This document shows positions 23,689-36,343 of a stretch of DNA of 64,000 nt, piece by piece. Made by a program: the position numbers and the translations under genes. Below the pieces are notes generated by a model, which saw nothing but the letters and a program-made list of their open reading frames with translations, was not told the DNA's origin and ran no database searches. This DNA comes from Epiperipatus broadwayi (lineage: Eukaryota; Onychophora; Udeonychophora; Euonychophora; Peripatidae), in contig JAQFVV010000142.1 in the NCBI GenBank assembly GCA_028023455.1, positions 3,095,740 through 3,159,739 on the forward strand, read 5' to 3'. How positions within the stretch are numbered: position 1 is the first letter of the stretch; the number at the start of each line of letters is the position of its first letter.

Positions 23689-23738
23689 ATTTGCTGTAGT
23701 GTTATATATATATATATATATATAACACTACAGCAAAT
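23689..23738. repeat. Second perfect 50-bp palindrome with (TA)n core
   Basis: ATTTGCTGTAGTG, an alternating TA core bordered by TT and AA, and the exact complement CACTACAGCAAAT. It has the same total length as its neighbour but different arms, so it is not a simple duplication of it. Confidence 0.95.
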
Positions 23739-25571
23739 TGAGTTAAATTTTATTAAAGTAATAAATTAAATATAAAATCTAAGTAAGATAAATAGATAAA
23801 CTAAAGCTTATAATAAAATGGAATACTTAAAGATGTACCTTTCAACAGTAATACTTCTAAGAATGTTCTCAAACATCTAACTGTATAAATAGAACTACCT
23901 CCAATGATTAATTGTGGATTTCACTGGTACATATTACTACAAAACCACAAGCACTATCACAGAATGGCTAAAAAGCTAGCTAAGATTGAGAAATACATAG
24001 TCAAATCATAGTTTGAGCTAATGCAATCAGTATCAAAAACACACATAACAAGGACAAACTCATGTTGCTAGATGTAACAGCTATATGGATCAGTGCATTA
24101 AAAATCATCAATAAATGTCATCAAAAACATACTAAAAAAAAGCAGATAGAATCTACAACAAAGCCATTCATTGTCAAGATGTCTGGCCTACCAGCAGAAT
24201 AATAAGCAGCTTAACATTGGCAAAAATGGAAAAAAAAATTTCTCAACATTCTTAAAAAAAGATCAGTGCATAATTTACAATATATATATATATATATATA
24301 TGTCAATGAGGTACTCATATGTGCAAACTACTACAGAAATACAAAACCTACTGACCATTGAATCATCACAACAATGGACAATTAAAAAGAATATATGACA
24401 AAAGTCATCCAATATTTAGACCTCATGATCCAATAGAATAAAACCAACCTGGATTATAAAGTGCTTATAAAACCATTGGAAATAAGAGATGCAATCCATT
24501 TACAATCAAACATACCAAAATCACACAAGTCCACAAGATTCAAAATATCATTCCTCTGCAGAAATCAGCTTCTCTGCAAATACTAAACAAAACATCATGA
24601 ATATATGAATGACTTATGTAAGCTAGAATACAACTGTGAAGCATTAAAAAATAAATCAAAAGATTTAATATAGAAATAAGGTAGAATAAAATTGTGGATC
24701 ACCACGCCTTATATACCAAAATAGCTTATAAAATAAAAATACCAGCAAGCAAAAATCCATAAACTTTTGAATATCAACAAGCCTCATGGACTAATTAACA
24801 AGACATCAAGAGCATATTACCAAGTTCCAGTGCAATGACTCACAATAGCCAGCAATATATTATGGTAAATCCAAAACAAACATTACCTCTAGAGTAAGTC
24901 ACATGAATATTTATACAAAGTTGCTAAAGAAATTTTTGAATAAAATTTAATATTCTGGGATCATGAAAGAGAACATGGTCACAGATTTAGTCCATAAAGC
25001 ATTAACCTAATATGCCTAGATCATGATAACCAAAAGAGGGAAGGTGAAGAAAACATGGTTCATAGCTATCAATAAGAATGTCATAACAGGAAAGAGAACA
25101 ATATCCAATTATCTCTTAGATGGAATATGTAAATTAGCTCATTTGTATAATTATAATAAAAAAATTATTATATAAGAATACAATGAAATAAAAGGCTATG
25201 ATCATGACACTTAACATCAAAAGTACACTCAGCTGAACAATAAAGCAGTAAGGAAAAATATTCCATTTTGCAATGATACACACATATGTACACTAAATAA
25301 TTTGCATAAATGTATAAATATATATACATATATATGAAGTATGGAAATCTGTTAAATGTGGAAGTATAACTTAGGGTTGTAGTAGTAGCATTTTATAAAG
25401 CTCAGAAATAATAACAGTTCATTTACCTGATAAATGTATTTATAAAACAAAGATAAAATATTGAAAATAGAAATGAATAGATAGTATATGTATGAAAGAT
25501 ATCATGATAAAAAAGTATGATTAGCAATAAAGCTCTGAATGATGAAAGATTAGAAAATTGTTTTTTTTAAC

Positions 25572-25660
25572 ATCATACCTGAGAGTTTTGCTTCTGTGTC
25601 TATATTTAATGTACACAAGCATAAGAAGTGGTGGTCATGTGATGTTTATTGGTATACTTA
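25572..25660. mobile_element. Deleted copy of the hammerhead foldback family
   Basis: GAGAGTTTTGCTTCTGTG is followed by CACAAGCATAAGA and GGTGGTCATGTGATGTTTAT, the arm end and tail seen at 18.7, 45.1 and 48.4 kb. The arms and the ribozyme are missing. No target duplication is evident. Confidence 0.6.
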
Positions 25661-25749
25661 ATGTTGTTAATATATTTTCCATATAAGAAGCAATATTAGT
25701 ATTGCATTTAATTTATCATATTTCAATGATCTAGTTGTAAAGATTATTA

Positions 25750-26148
25750 CAGGGGTCCCCAACCCTATGCCTGCGGGCACCATGGCACCTGCAGATCATT
25801 TTACGTGTGCCCACCGCTATCCAAACACGATAAAAAATTATTTATCTGATACAAATAAATTTAATTTTTAAAATTTCTTATAAATTATTATATTATATTG
25901 TAATCAAATTGTAGGACATACTATACTTTTACAACATAAAAATATAAACATTAATTATATGTTAAAATTTTATTTTTGAAATAAATATTTTTTTGTACAT
26001 TATGTGTATTATTAACAATATCCAACTATAAATTTACATTGAAAAAATAAATGGTGCCTGCCATCTGGTTGAAAAAAATAAATGATGCCTGCCACCTGGC
26101 CAGTATTATAGAATGTGCTCTTAAGTGCAAAAAGGTTGGGGGCCCCTG
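25750..26148. mobile_element. hAT MITE, 399 bp
   Basis: The ends are CAGGGGTCCCCAACCCTATG and, inverted, GGTTGGGGGCCCCTG. A perfect 8-bp target duplication, GATTATTA, lies at 25742-25749 and 26149-26156. Inside, the word TGCCTGCCA-CTGG is duplicated near 26055 and 26088. There is no transposase frame, so it is a non-autonomous hAT. It is a different family from the 17.1-kb hAT. Confidence 0.93.
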
Positions 26149-26156
26149 GATTATTA

Positions 26157-28504
26157 CATTATATAAAAAGGACAATAAACATGGTGAGCTAGAAAAGTTT
26201 TATAATATGAAAATTTATTCGATTTAGAATTTATGTGTTTACATAATGAAATAAATATGTAGATAATATGCTATATGCATGTAACTGTAAAAGTGAGAAA
26301 AATGGATAGATAAGTTAGTTAGACAGGGGAAAAAGTGAAGTCATGAAAAATAAATGTGAATAAAGAAAAAGTTTAAAACTATATATAAAATACAAAGTAT
26401 AAAAGAATACATGATAATATTCAGGGAAGTTTCTGTTATCTGGGATAAAATTAAGGCTTTAGATAATATGAAAAAAAGGCAAAATAAGTTAAGAATTTAA
26501 ATTATCCATGTAGTTTATAAGGAGATGATTAATTACTTTTGGAATGTTGGAAAGTTGTAAGAGAATAATGATATTTTTTTTTGGAAGTAAAAGTAATTTA
26601 AAATTGAAAGGACTAGGAAGATAAAATATAAACACTAATATAATATCTTTCATTAAAATAGAATAGAAAAAAAAAGAATTGTTAATTCTCAGGAAGTGAG
26701 TTGATGAATGTAGTCAGAAAGAGGTAACAGGTAAGAAGATTGGATAGGATTATAATATTATAAACCAGTTTCAACATATTTGAATTAGCCGACAATCTTT
26801 CTGGGCATATGGCATATACATCATCTAAAGAAAAGACATTTTACATTGCATCACATTAAAGTTACAGAGCTTTAATATGTTACGTTATATAATTGGTTGC
26901 TTTGTTCTTATGTATGTACATATATATGTGTGGATGTTTATACTTCAAAATGTATATTTATTACTACTTTTATCTCGTAGACGATTGAAAGAATAATCAA
27001 ATGTGCTAAACTGTAGTGAGCACATTGAAAAGTGAAAAATATAAATTTATACATAGAATCAGTTTTTAATAAAATGATTATTCATCAGTGAAAACAAATA
27101 TATATATGAGACAATTTTATTATTCAACACTTACATTATTTATGATGACAATTCCCTCTCCTTTTATTATGCTATGATTATGATACTATATGGTATCGAA
27201 AGTACTTAGCGTCAAATAAATTTTTTCGTGTTTAGTCGTTAAATGTTTTAACATTTGCCTATTCATTATATTAATTTTATTATATATGAGATAATTTTAT
27301 TAACACAAATGGAATGAAAGTGTTGGAATTTACACAGTTATTTAAAAAGGCATGTATATAAACAGTCATAGCTTTTATTTCTGTGAGAATACATTTTTAT
27401 ACTGAGACTAAAATTTATTTAAATATTGTAGTATGAAACATATTTCCTGTCGTTTTACTTTTTTCCAAAGCTCAGAAGTAAAATTGAAGTTTTCAGTAAC
27501 ATAGTTTCATATGTGATATTGGATATACAGAAATTTTTATATAAAAAATAATCTAATATTATAATACTGTGTGTACATATTTTCATTTAATTCATTAACT
27601 GTATTAAAAAAAAAAAATTCAATTTTTTCATCTGTTTTTAATTCAATGGAAAGACTAATTAGTTGCGTTATTTTCCCATTTAGTTTGCATTTTTAAATAG
27701 ATCAACCTTTAATTAGTGTATCAAGAGCTTCAAACTCTCTTGTGGTACTCATTTATTCTAGGTAAAATATGGAGAAATAATTGCTCTTTTTTTGTGTGAA
27801 TAAGTAGCTCATTTCTCAGCATGTCATATTTTACACAAATTCTCTTAAATATTTATCAACATTAGAGTTTGCATTCTTTTACTAAATAAATGATGTATCT
27901 GTTACATGATCTTCCTTTCTTTTTATTATTATTATTTAATTTTTCGAAGTAATGTAAATGATGACAAATTTTTGTTGAACAATTTTCTTTGAGTATATTT
28001 TATATTTAAAATTCAAGATTCTGTATTCGTTCTTAATAAATTTTTGCTATTGTTTAATATTATATATGCATATAATAAATCAATTATATATTTGCTTCTT
28101 ACGAATGCAAAGGCATATTAAACTTTATAATATGGTTTTAAAATTCAGATATTAAAATCGAAATTGTTAATAGGTTGGCTAACAATGGCCACCAATAACT
28201 AATGCTAATCAGTATTATTGTTTGTTTATAGTAGTGTATTGCTTGCTTATTACAAATTTTTAAGCAGAAAATTTAATAGATATAAATTAGTATATTTATA
28301 TTTATAAAAACAAATAGAGGCAAAAGATATGAATTTGTTCAAAAATAATTTATTTAATTTGTTATAATTTTTTTTTTTTAAACTTAGTGCCTCTTTATTT
28401 ATTTAGAGAATAATTTATGTCGAATATTTATAAGCTTCAAAATTATTGTACTATGATAAAAAGCTTATATGATATTGTTTACTGTAGTTATCTTTGAACA
28501 GTTT
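26157..28504. other. Intergenic, no gene seen
   Basis: A+T-rich sequence with a small hairpin (ATGTGCT/AGCACAT, about 27000-27026). At 27062-27095 the minus strand reads CTGATGA and then AAAAC with a short possible helix between, but no helix I was found. No coding signal was seen. Confidence 0.45.
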
Positions 28505-31330
28505 TAAAACATATATTGTAATAGTCAGCCTATGAAGTGACAGAATACACAAACTCCCATCAGACAACACTTCTGTATTGGCATGAGTAACCAATGTGTC
28601 CTTGTTATATATTATCCTCAATGGCTATTACATATTTTACCTACAAATCTTATAAAATGTATTTGGGAGGTGTCTTAATCATAACTCTCATGGTATCTTC
28701 AACCTCTATGATTACATTTATTTAGTACTGGTTAGATCAGGAAAAAACATGAGGTTCTATTCATATCTAATTATATTTAGTCTTCTCTTATTTTTGTAGC
28801 ACAATGTGATTGAAAAAATACTATAGTATTTATTAAAAGTAATTCAAATAAATACTTTTATTAACAAGGAAAGCAATTAACATATTTATTAACAAGTAAA
28901 TCAAACAACATATTTCAATAACTTCTCAACTAAAAGGGTAGAGTGATTACTCACATTAGCAATGCTAAAGTTAAAAGAAATAAAGTTCCAAATGAGATGA
29001 GTGCTTATGATGTACCCTAACAAACTACCAAATCAAATATCCCAAATTTCTATTTGATTATAAAATATATTAGTTATTTTTATGTGATGACTTCACATCT
29101 AAGATCTCAGTGAATTTCATTGTCATAAAAGAACCTATTTTATATCATGATAGTTTTACTTATTAGCTTCTTAATCTTTATAATACTATTATTGAAGTGT
29201 TTTCCATGAACATGAATACATGCAATATCATATAGTTCATTAATCTTTTCATATGTATTTAAATAAGAATTAGATTTTTAGAGAGGACTTTAAAATCAAT
29301 AACATAATATATCTGGAGTTGTGAACCATGTATGCAAAGCATCTGATGATATTATACTTGCTGTAAACAAGAATGTTACTATCAACAATAATATTATGAT
29401 TCATTATCTTTTACACACACTCAGTTCTCATAAAGGGGCAAAGAAGAGATCTCTGTTGAAAAGCACACAAAAATCATGTTTAAACTATGTTCAAGCTTAT
29501 ATGGTTTGGATTCTTGTCATCAGGAGGCCCCAACAGTGTAACACATCTCTTAATAAATCTGTCTGCAATTTAGGTGCTTATATAAATAATTATAGCAACA
29601 AATATCATTATATCAATGTACACTAAAATATATAATAATCCAAACCTTATACATCAGACTTCCTTTGCAACATATAGAATATATTAATAATATAAACATC
29701 AAACAATTATTGACCAGATTCTTATTTCAAACTTTTAATAAATTAAGGTATTGATGGCTATCATTAATATTGACTAAATATGAAAATAATCTTAAATATA
29801 CACAGTAAACTCATCATCTCTATAAATAACAGATAAATCCATAAATTTGAATTACTTAAGTTAGATTATTATTTTATAACAAAGTTCCCTAAAGTTATAA
29901 ACAACATTTAATCATTTAATGCATATAAGAATGAAAATTATTTAAATTCAGGTCATTTATATTGACTAATGATCTTAATTGTCTATCCCTTCTATCATTT
30001 CATTCATTTGTCTTGTCATGAACTTAAGTAAGGTCATTATAGCAGTCAAGGTAGAATTGCTTACACTTTCTAGCTCAGATTCTGGGAATTTTATTACTTT
30101 AGCTAGTAAACAGTTTATTCTCTCTACAGCATTACCATAAATAAACCAATGCTAGGATTTCGTTGTCTAAGCATAAAATAAAAATATTTTTTAAAACTTT
30201 AAATATTTAAAGTATAAAATATTAACTTATTACTACAAAGATTTACATAACTTATAAATGCATATAACTGATATATATATAACATTTTCTATACTAAAAG
30301 TTCACCCATAACTTTAAATAGTTTACATTATAGTTTATTTAATTTATGAATGATTTGTATACAAATGGGGATGTTGATATAGCATTCACCTTTAAGTTTA
30401 AATTTAAACAAATTTATATATGAAAATATGAAGTATCTTTTAGTTGTTATTTTTTTCAGAGCTCTGATAAATATACCCTAACTGTTAACAATGAATTCTT
30501 TATTCTTTTATTTCCTCAGAGTTGTAGATATGACATTTGTGTTAACAATCCTTTTAGGTGTAATTTCTTTTTAAAGTCATGGTTGGAAGTGAAGCATTCT
30601 ATGACATTTTGCTAAGCTATTTTGAAAATGTTCCATATGATGTTGATTTTCTGTTTAAGAAGTTTTCTAACTCCATATGTTTTAGGATTTGTAAAGAAGC
30701 TAATTTTATTCTATACATTTGTTTAGATTATATTTCTAACTATAGCAATTTTAGAATGTTGAATCTATTGAAATTTTTGGAAATGCAGATTATATTGTTT
30801 GTTCTTTTCAAACAATATAAGTCAAATCATGATATGCTTATGCAAATTCAGGATTTAACCCATTATAGTTATGTTTTATAAATTCTTTAGAACATTAATT
30901 ATATATTATTAATATTATTACTGCTATATGTTAGTGCTATTTTTTTTAATAATTAAACTAAATTATCTTATATAATAATTTAAGTAATGTTTACTATATA
31001 GATATATATTCTTATTATATATATATATGTAAATGACAAATATTATACATACCATATATGCATGTATACACATATATAACATAACACATGCCCATTTGTT
31101 AGTATTATGACATGTTTACTTTATGAAATGTAGGTTTTTACTATTCTGTTTAAATAACCTTAACTTTCTCTTGTTTTGCCTAATTTATCTCTGCAAAATG
31201 AATGCCTTGTGTGATATTACATCCTCCTTTCTGTGAATAGTATAATGTGATTGATGGATATAAATGCATTAATTGATTATATCGTTTCATATTCCCACAG
31301 ATCCAGCAAAAAAATTATAAATAAAAAATA
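28505..31330 (+). repeat. Ancient local duplication, copy A
   Basis: Blocks of this stretch recur in the same order and strand near 31.9-33.6 plus 35.7-36.5 kb (copy B) and in part at 42.3-43.6 kb (copy C). Examples are ACACAAACTC-CA-TAGA at the start, TTTTTTCAGAGCTCTGATAAA at 30455 and 35918, and TATATTGTTTGTTCTTTT at 30792, 36257 and 42417. Divergence is high, with many indels. The frame at 30579-30881 (100 codons) lies in this copy, but its counterparts in B and C are broken, so I do not treat it as a gene. The stretch holds no other recognised feature. Confidence 0.65.
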
Positions 31331-31920
31331 GTAATTAACAAATAATAGAAATATTTTTTAAACATATATACATAAATAAAGGATAATAATATTTTTAATA
31401 ATGCCTTCTTCTTATTCTATTATCCTTTTTTCTGGGTCATCTTTATATTTCTTACATAATTCTCTGAGTCTTTGCTAGAAGGATTATCCCAACAAAGTTA
31501 TCCATAATCTCAAATTTTCTACTATTTTTGGTCTAGAGAGACCACTAGTCTCTCTTAATTTGGATCTTCAATTGAATTTCATTGTGAGGTGCTACCTATT
31601 TTTATTCACTCTCCTGTAATGGGTTTCCCTGTTATCTCCATGATGCGTTTTGAATTATATTTTTTAAGATCATCATAAGAAGTGTTTAGAGTGACTATTT
31701 GTAGCATGTTTGATTGTTTCTTCAGACTTTCTCTTGAGATACTTTACATAAATTTTCAAAGCTTATTGTTTTCAATAATTTTGCCATCTCTTCATTAATA
31801 CATTGATTGTTTTGTTTCCATGCATTATTTTTTAGACTACTGAGGTTATATTATGACATACTGTTCTGATAATATGCCATTCTAATAAAGGAAAAGTTGG
31901 CAATCACAAATAATATTTAA
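31331..31920. other. Intergenic between duplication copies
   Basis: A+T-rich sequence. AAGACTACTAGTCTCTC-like words near 31530 form a small imperfect hairpin. Nothing else was identified. Confidence 0.4.
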
Positions 31921-33799
31921 AAGTATTGTACAATGTTCAGCTTATAAGATGTCAGTAGATACACAAACTCTCACTAGATAACTTTTCTAGATTAATGTCT
32001 TGAATTCCTGATGTAATCTTGTTATGTGTTATATATTCAATAATTCTTATGTATTCTATCTATATAAATTTTATGAAATTTACTTTAGGAGTGTTTTAAT
32101 TCTGGATCCTCATAGCACCATGAGTACATTTTTAAATCCCTATTATATTAGGAAGAAACATGATTCTTCTTTTATATCTAATTGTATTTAATATTTTTTA
32201 TTTTGGTAGCATCAAATTAAACAAAATAAACTAAATGACTTGATAATTATTATAAATAAATCAAACAAACATTTTTGCTATTAAGTACTCAAAACTAAAA
32301 GGGTAATCTGATTACTCAGATTAGCAGTGACAAAATTAAAAGAATCTGGAAAATGGGATGAGTGCTTATTATTTACCATAACAAACTACAAAACCAAAAT
32401 ATTCCAAATCTCTATGATTTTAAAAATAAAATTTTATGAAAGACTACCTTTCTATACTGCTATGAAGATTTCACACTAGCATTTGAATAAATTTCATTGT
32501 CTGAGATGAGTTATTCTATATCATGATAGTGCTGCTTATTAACTGTTTAATTTTTATAATGCTATTATTTAAATATATCACATGGATGCACATTATCTAG
32601 TTCATTAATTATATCAGGTTTATTTGCATATAATTTACATATTTTTGCATGGATTTAAAATCAATGGTCTAGTATGCAGGGAGTTCTGAACTAGGTATAC
32701 ATAGCGTCTTGTAATATTGTATATGTTACGTGCAAAAATATTAACGCATCCTGTATTACTGACCTGGTTCTCTAAAAGAGGTTGAGATGATACATATACA
32801 AAAAAACACATTTACATAAATTAGAAATTTAAATTATGATGAGGCAGATCTGACTGGGATTCTTGTGATCTGTAGGTCACAAAAAACAATATTTATATAT
32901 ATCTTAATAAATTTCTGCAATTCAGATGCATATATAAATAACTACATCCATAAAATATTATATCAATGCATATTATAATATGTAGCAAACCAATCATTTT
33001 ATGCCAGACTTCCTCTGTAACATATGGAGTATATAATTAACAGATGCATATGATTAATTTTAGCGTAAGAGCATCTATTTATATATATAACCAAGACAGA
33101 CAAAGATGTAACACAATTACTAACAGAATCCTTATTTCAAACTTTTAATGACTAAAATATTTACTCCTGTCATTAATTTTGGCTATTTATCAAAATAATA
33201 TTAAATACATACCCATCTCAAACTCAAGATCTCTATAAATAACAACGGATAAATTCACATATTTGAATTATTTAAGTCACATTATAATTTTATGCAAAAA
33301 TTTCAGAAAAGTACAGAAAACATGTAATCATTTAACACGTATAAGGATAAGCTTCAAAGAAATATTTAACTTCAGGTCATTCATACTGTCTAAACTATCT
33401 TAACTGTTTACTTCTTCCCACAATTTATTTATTTGACCTGTCATGAATTCATATTCAAAGTAGAATGTTTATGTTTCCTAACTTAATTTCTGATAAATTT
33501 TATTAATTTAACAATGTTAAGGATGAACTTTTAATCTATTATATATATATATTGGTTATTGTTACTTGTATACTGTTTGTAATGTGTTTTACAAGTTATA
33601 TATATCATTGTAATAATAAGTTAAAATTTTATATTTAAAATATTTAAAGTTTCAAATAAATAATGTTTCTGTTAATATATAACTATAAATATAACAACTC
33701 AACAATTGTTAAAACAGAGTTTCTTTAATATAAATAAAATAATAACTAAATAATTATTGCCAAGTGCTTTCAACGTTTATGACTCCTTATCAAGGCAGT

Positions 33800-34340
33800 G
33801 TAAAAAAATTCTATTTTCTCCTAAGTGATGAATTCAACATTTCATTGTATTGGCCAGGAACAACTAATCGGAAAGCTGATTAATTTTGAATTCATAGCAC
33901 AAGATAAATTTTGTATAAGATACGATTCTTTAATCTTGCATCTTTTATCATTTGTTTCATGCATTAATATTGTAAAATCCTTTGGACTACATATATGGCC
34001 TGTACTATTTTGGTGAACATAAAAAGCTGAATAAACTATCATCTTCTCTTGCTCTATTATATGTATATTTATGTTGTTGAAGGCAATATTTAATATTTGT
34101 TTTTATTTCTCCAACATATATTGCACTACAATTTATTTGTGAGCATCTAATAGAGTATATAACACTGCTTTTATCCTCCTTATTTATTATTTCCTTAGAA
34201 TTATATATTAATGTGTTAAGGTTAGGCAGAGTTCTTCATGCTAATTGGAAATCTTAAAACTTTTATTATATTTTTATTAAGCTAATGACATCCATGATTT
34301 ATTATTCATATTTATATGATCATTATTATAACATTATTTA
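33800..34340 (-). pseudogene. GIY-YIG endonuclease of PLE, left arm
   Basis: On the minus strand an open stretch reads VYSAFYVHQNSTGHICSPKD, FTILMHETNDKR, then KIKESYLIQNLSCAMNSKL. These are the later parts of the PLE endonuclease: the SAxxxHxxxTGH block, the DFxIL block and the KIKESYLI helix with its conserved Glu. The GIY and YIG motifs lie further towards the centre in a broken frame. Compared with the right arm it keeps the second half intact (33842-34042) but not the first. It is inferred to be non-functional. Confidence 0.75.
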
Positions 34341-34451
34341 TAATGCAAGATTTTATACAAGTGGGTTATAATAAAAAAAAATGTTATTATCTATTATATT
34401 GAAGCATTATAAACGTTATAATAGTGATCATATAAATATGAATAATAAACC

Positions 34452-34877
34452 ATGGATGTCATTAGCTTTTTATTCCCAATATTAATAAAAAATATAATAA
34501 AAGTTTTAAGTCAAGATTTCCGATTAGCATGGAGAACTCTGCCTAACCTTAATATATTAATAAATAAGTCTAAGGAAGTAATAAATAAGGAGGATAAAAG
34601 CAGTGTTGTATATTCTATTAGATTCCCACAAATAAACTATAGTGCAATATATGTTGGAGAAACAAAAACAAATATTAAATATCACCTTGAACAACATAAA
34701 TATACGTATAATAGAGCAAGAGAAGATGATACAGTTTATTCAGCTTTTTATGTTTACCAAAATAATACAGGCCATATATGTAGTCCAAAGGATTTTACAA
34801 TATTAATGCATGAAATACATGATAAAAAACGCAAGTATAGGAATCATATCTTACACAAAATTCATCTTGTGCTATGA
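34452..34877 (+). pseudogene. GIY-YIG endonuclease of PLE, right arm
   Basis: The longest intact endonuclease frame here (141 codons) begins with connector-like sequence and then NLNILINKSKEVINKEDK. The GIY motif appears as VVYSI (about residue 57) and YIG as AIYVGET (about residues 66-72). The helix that usually carries Arg reads IKYHLEQHK. The block SAFYVYQNNTGHICSPKDF follows, then ILMHEIHDKKRKYRNHILHK, where the conserved Glu of the last helix seems lost, compared with KESYLI in the left arm. No RT is attached, so it is a 5'-truncated copy. The start codon is arbitrary; the frame is read as part of a larger PLE protein. Confidence 0.8.
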
Positions 34878-34965
34878 ATTCAAAATTAACCAGCTTTCCA
34901 ATTAGTTGTTCCTGGCCAATACAATGAAATGTTGTATTCATTGCCTAGGAGAAAATAGAATTTTT

Positions 34966-35012
34966 TTATACTGCCTTGACAAGGACTCATAAGAGTTGAA
35001 AGCGCTTGGCAA
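34966..35012 (+). ncRNA. Hammerhead-like terminal motif of the palindromic PLE
   Basis: TGCCTTGACAAGGACTCATA is followed by AGAGTTGAAAGCGCTTGGCA. ACTC/GAGT around an ATAA loop mimics helix II, flanked by TTGACAA in place of CTGATGA and by GAAAGC. The mirrored copy lies at 33768-33805 on the minus strand. The core bases are changed, so it may be a degenerate hammerhead or a related PLE terminal structure. Confidence 0.35.
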
Positions 35013-35112
35013 TAATTATTTAGTTATTATTTTTTTTATATTAAAGAAACTCTGTTATAACAATTGACAAATTGTTATATTATATTTAAAGTTTCAAATA
35101 ATATTTTAATTG

Positions 35113-35715
35113 GTACTTAAGGATTAATCTGCACACCAATATGTTCATTTTAAAGAACTTAAAAGTTTATATGTTTAAATCATTTAAATTTAATAGTTGT
35201 TTTAATAAAACTGTTTTTTTAATTATTTTTTATGGAGCTCTTCTGTTTATTACATGATTCAATTTTTTACCTCTTCATCTTAATTTTTTAGTCTATTTCG
35301 AACATTTTTAAAAAAAAAATATGAAGACTCTGAATATGTTAATTTATCACCTATTTTTTTTCTCAAAATTAGAAATTCAATTTTATGCACTGACTTTTCT
35401 CAAAAAAAATATTTATTGTATTATGTTTAAATATTTTTTTCAAGCTTGTCTTTTTATTATTATCAATAATTTTGGGCATAAAGCTTAAGGATTACTCCAG
35501 ACACCAATGTTCATTATAAAGAACTTAAAAGTTTAGAATCTCCTTAATATAATTTAATATAAGTTAGGGAAAGCAATCCATTAGTGAAACAAACACAAGA
35601 GCTCTATAAGAAATAAGAAAAAAAGCAATTTTATTAAAACAACTACTGAATTTAAATGATTTAAGCATCTAAACTGGTGATTGGTGTCCAGACTAATCTT
35701 TTAATAACTTGAATT
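35113..35715. repeat. Foldback element, about 600 bp
   Basis: Left arm 35113-35260 and right arm about 35570-35715 are inverted copies sharing TTAAATCATTTAAATT, AGTTGTTTTAATAAAA and AGAGCTC-type words. Inside, 35485-35535 repeats part of the left arm directly (ACACCAAT-GTTCATT, AAAGAACTTAAAAGTTTA). It interrupts duplication copy B. Confidence 0.65.
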
Positions 35716-36343
35716 TTATGCTCACACAAGGAAATTCTCACATAGGTTTATTTGTGGTTAACTTTAAACAGCTCATATTAGATTTTTTTTCTTTGTACAA
35801 TTTACAAGTGAATTACATACAAAAGGGAAATTTTGGTATAAGTATCTAGTTCTAGTATAAATTTAAACAAACTCATAATTGAACCATGAAGGACCCTTTA
35901 ATTGTTTTTATTTTTTCAGAGCTCTGATAAACATTTTCTTAGTATTGATATTGGATCCTTTATTTTTTATTTTTCCTAAGTTCCAGATGCAATATTTGTA
36001 TTAATGATACTTTTATATGTATTTTTTTTTAATGTTGTTGAAGGTGATACATTTCATGAAATTTTCCTAAGGTATTTTAAAGTTGTTTCATAATGTTTGT
36101 TTTCTGTCCCAGTAGGAACATTCGAAATTAACCTGACATGGGTTTTAGAATTTGCAAGGAAAGTAATTTTAATCTATATATTTGTTAAGAAATGTGTTCT
36201 TTGAGTTATGATGATTTAGAATTCTATTTTTTTTTTTTTTTGGAGATGTCTATTCATATTGTTTGTTCTTTTACAACAATGATAATCATAATATAATATG
36301 CACATACACATTAAGGAATTAACTCATTTTGTTATGTAGTTTA

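Larger units (their letters stand above)
22980..25260 (+). pseudogene. PLE relic, nearly full-length, interrupted by TA palindromes
   Basis: The N-terminal block KKITFLNKCLKHQIYP (about 23155-23205) matches the basic FLxxCxxxxxIPKG segment of PLE proteins. Then EFETEYENVTDEGTIFKEM and SSENEIICIK-stop-DKGNIFVLMKKT (23420-23640) correspond to the xADKGNxxVVMDKT block, with a stop replacing the Ala. Two 50-bp TA palindromes follow at 23627-23738. Beyond them, DKLMLLDVTAIWIS (about 24053-24095) is RT motif A. The rest, to about 25260, aligns with 21.3-22.5 kb but I cannot assign it to domains. The minus-strand frames at 23054-23251 and 23300-23494 are shadows. Confidence 0.7.
33660..35082. mobile_element. 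Palindromic PLE insertion: two 3' ends head to head
   Basis: The two arms (about 33690-34340 and 34395-35060) are inverted copies of the same PLE 3' end, near 90 percent alike by eye, around a spacer of about 55 bp. Each arm encodes a GIY-YIG endonuclease reading outwards and ends in the same terminal motif. A perfect 19-bp direct repeat, TATTTAAAGTTTCAAATAA, flanks the insertion at 33641-33659 and 35083-35101. The corresponding place in duplication copy A (about 30190-30215) has one similar word and no insertion. PLEs are known for inverted, partly duplicated copies, so the unit probably inserted as an inverted dimer. Confidence 0.88.

Noticed and set aside
27062-27095. Minus-strand CTGATGA with a short stem and AAAAC, considered as a hammerhead
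   Set aside because: The GAAA block is changed, no helix I pairing was found and no element context surrounds it.
29321-29626. 101-codon plus-strand frame in duplication copy A
   Set aside because: The equivalent region in copy B (32.7-32.95 kb) is broken by stops and indels, and the sequence resembles no known protein.
30579-30881. 100-codon plus-strand frame
   Set aside because: The equivalent segments in copies B (36.03-36.34 kb) and C are not open, and the Phe/Ile/Leu-rich composition is expected by chance in this A+T-rich DNA.
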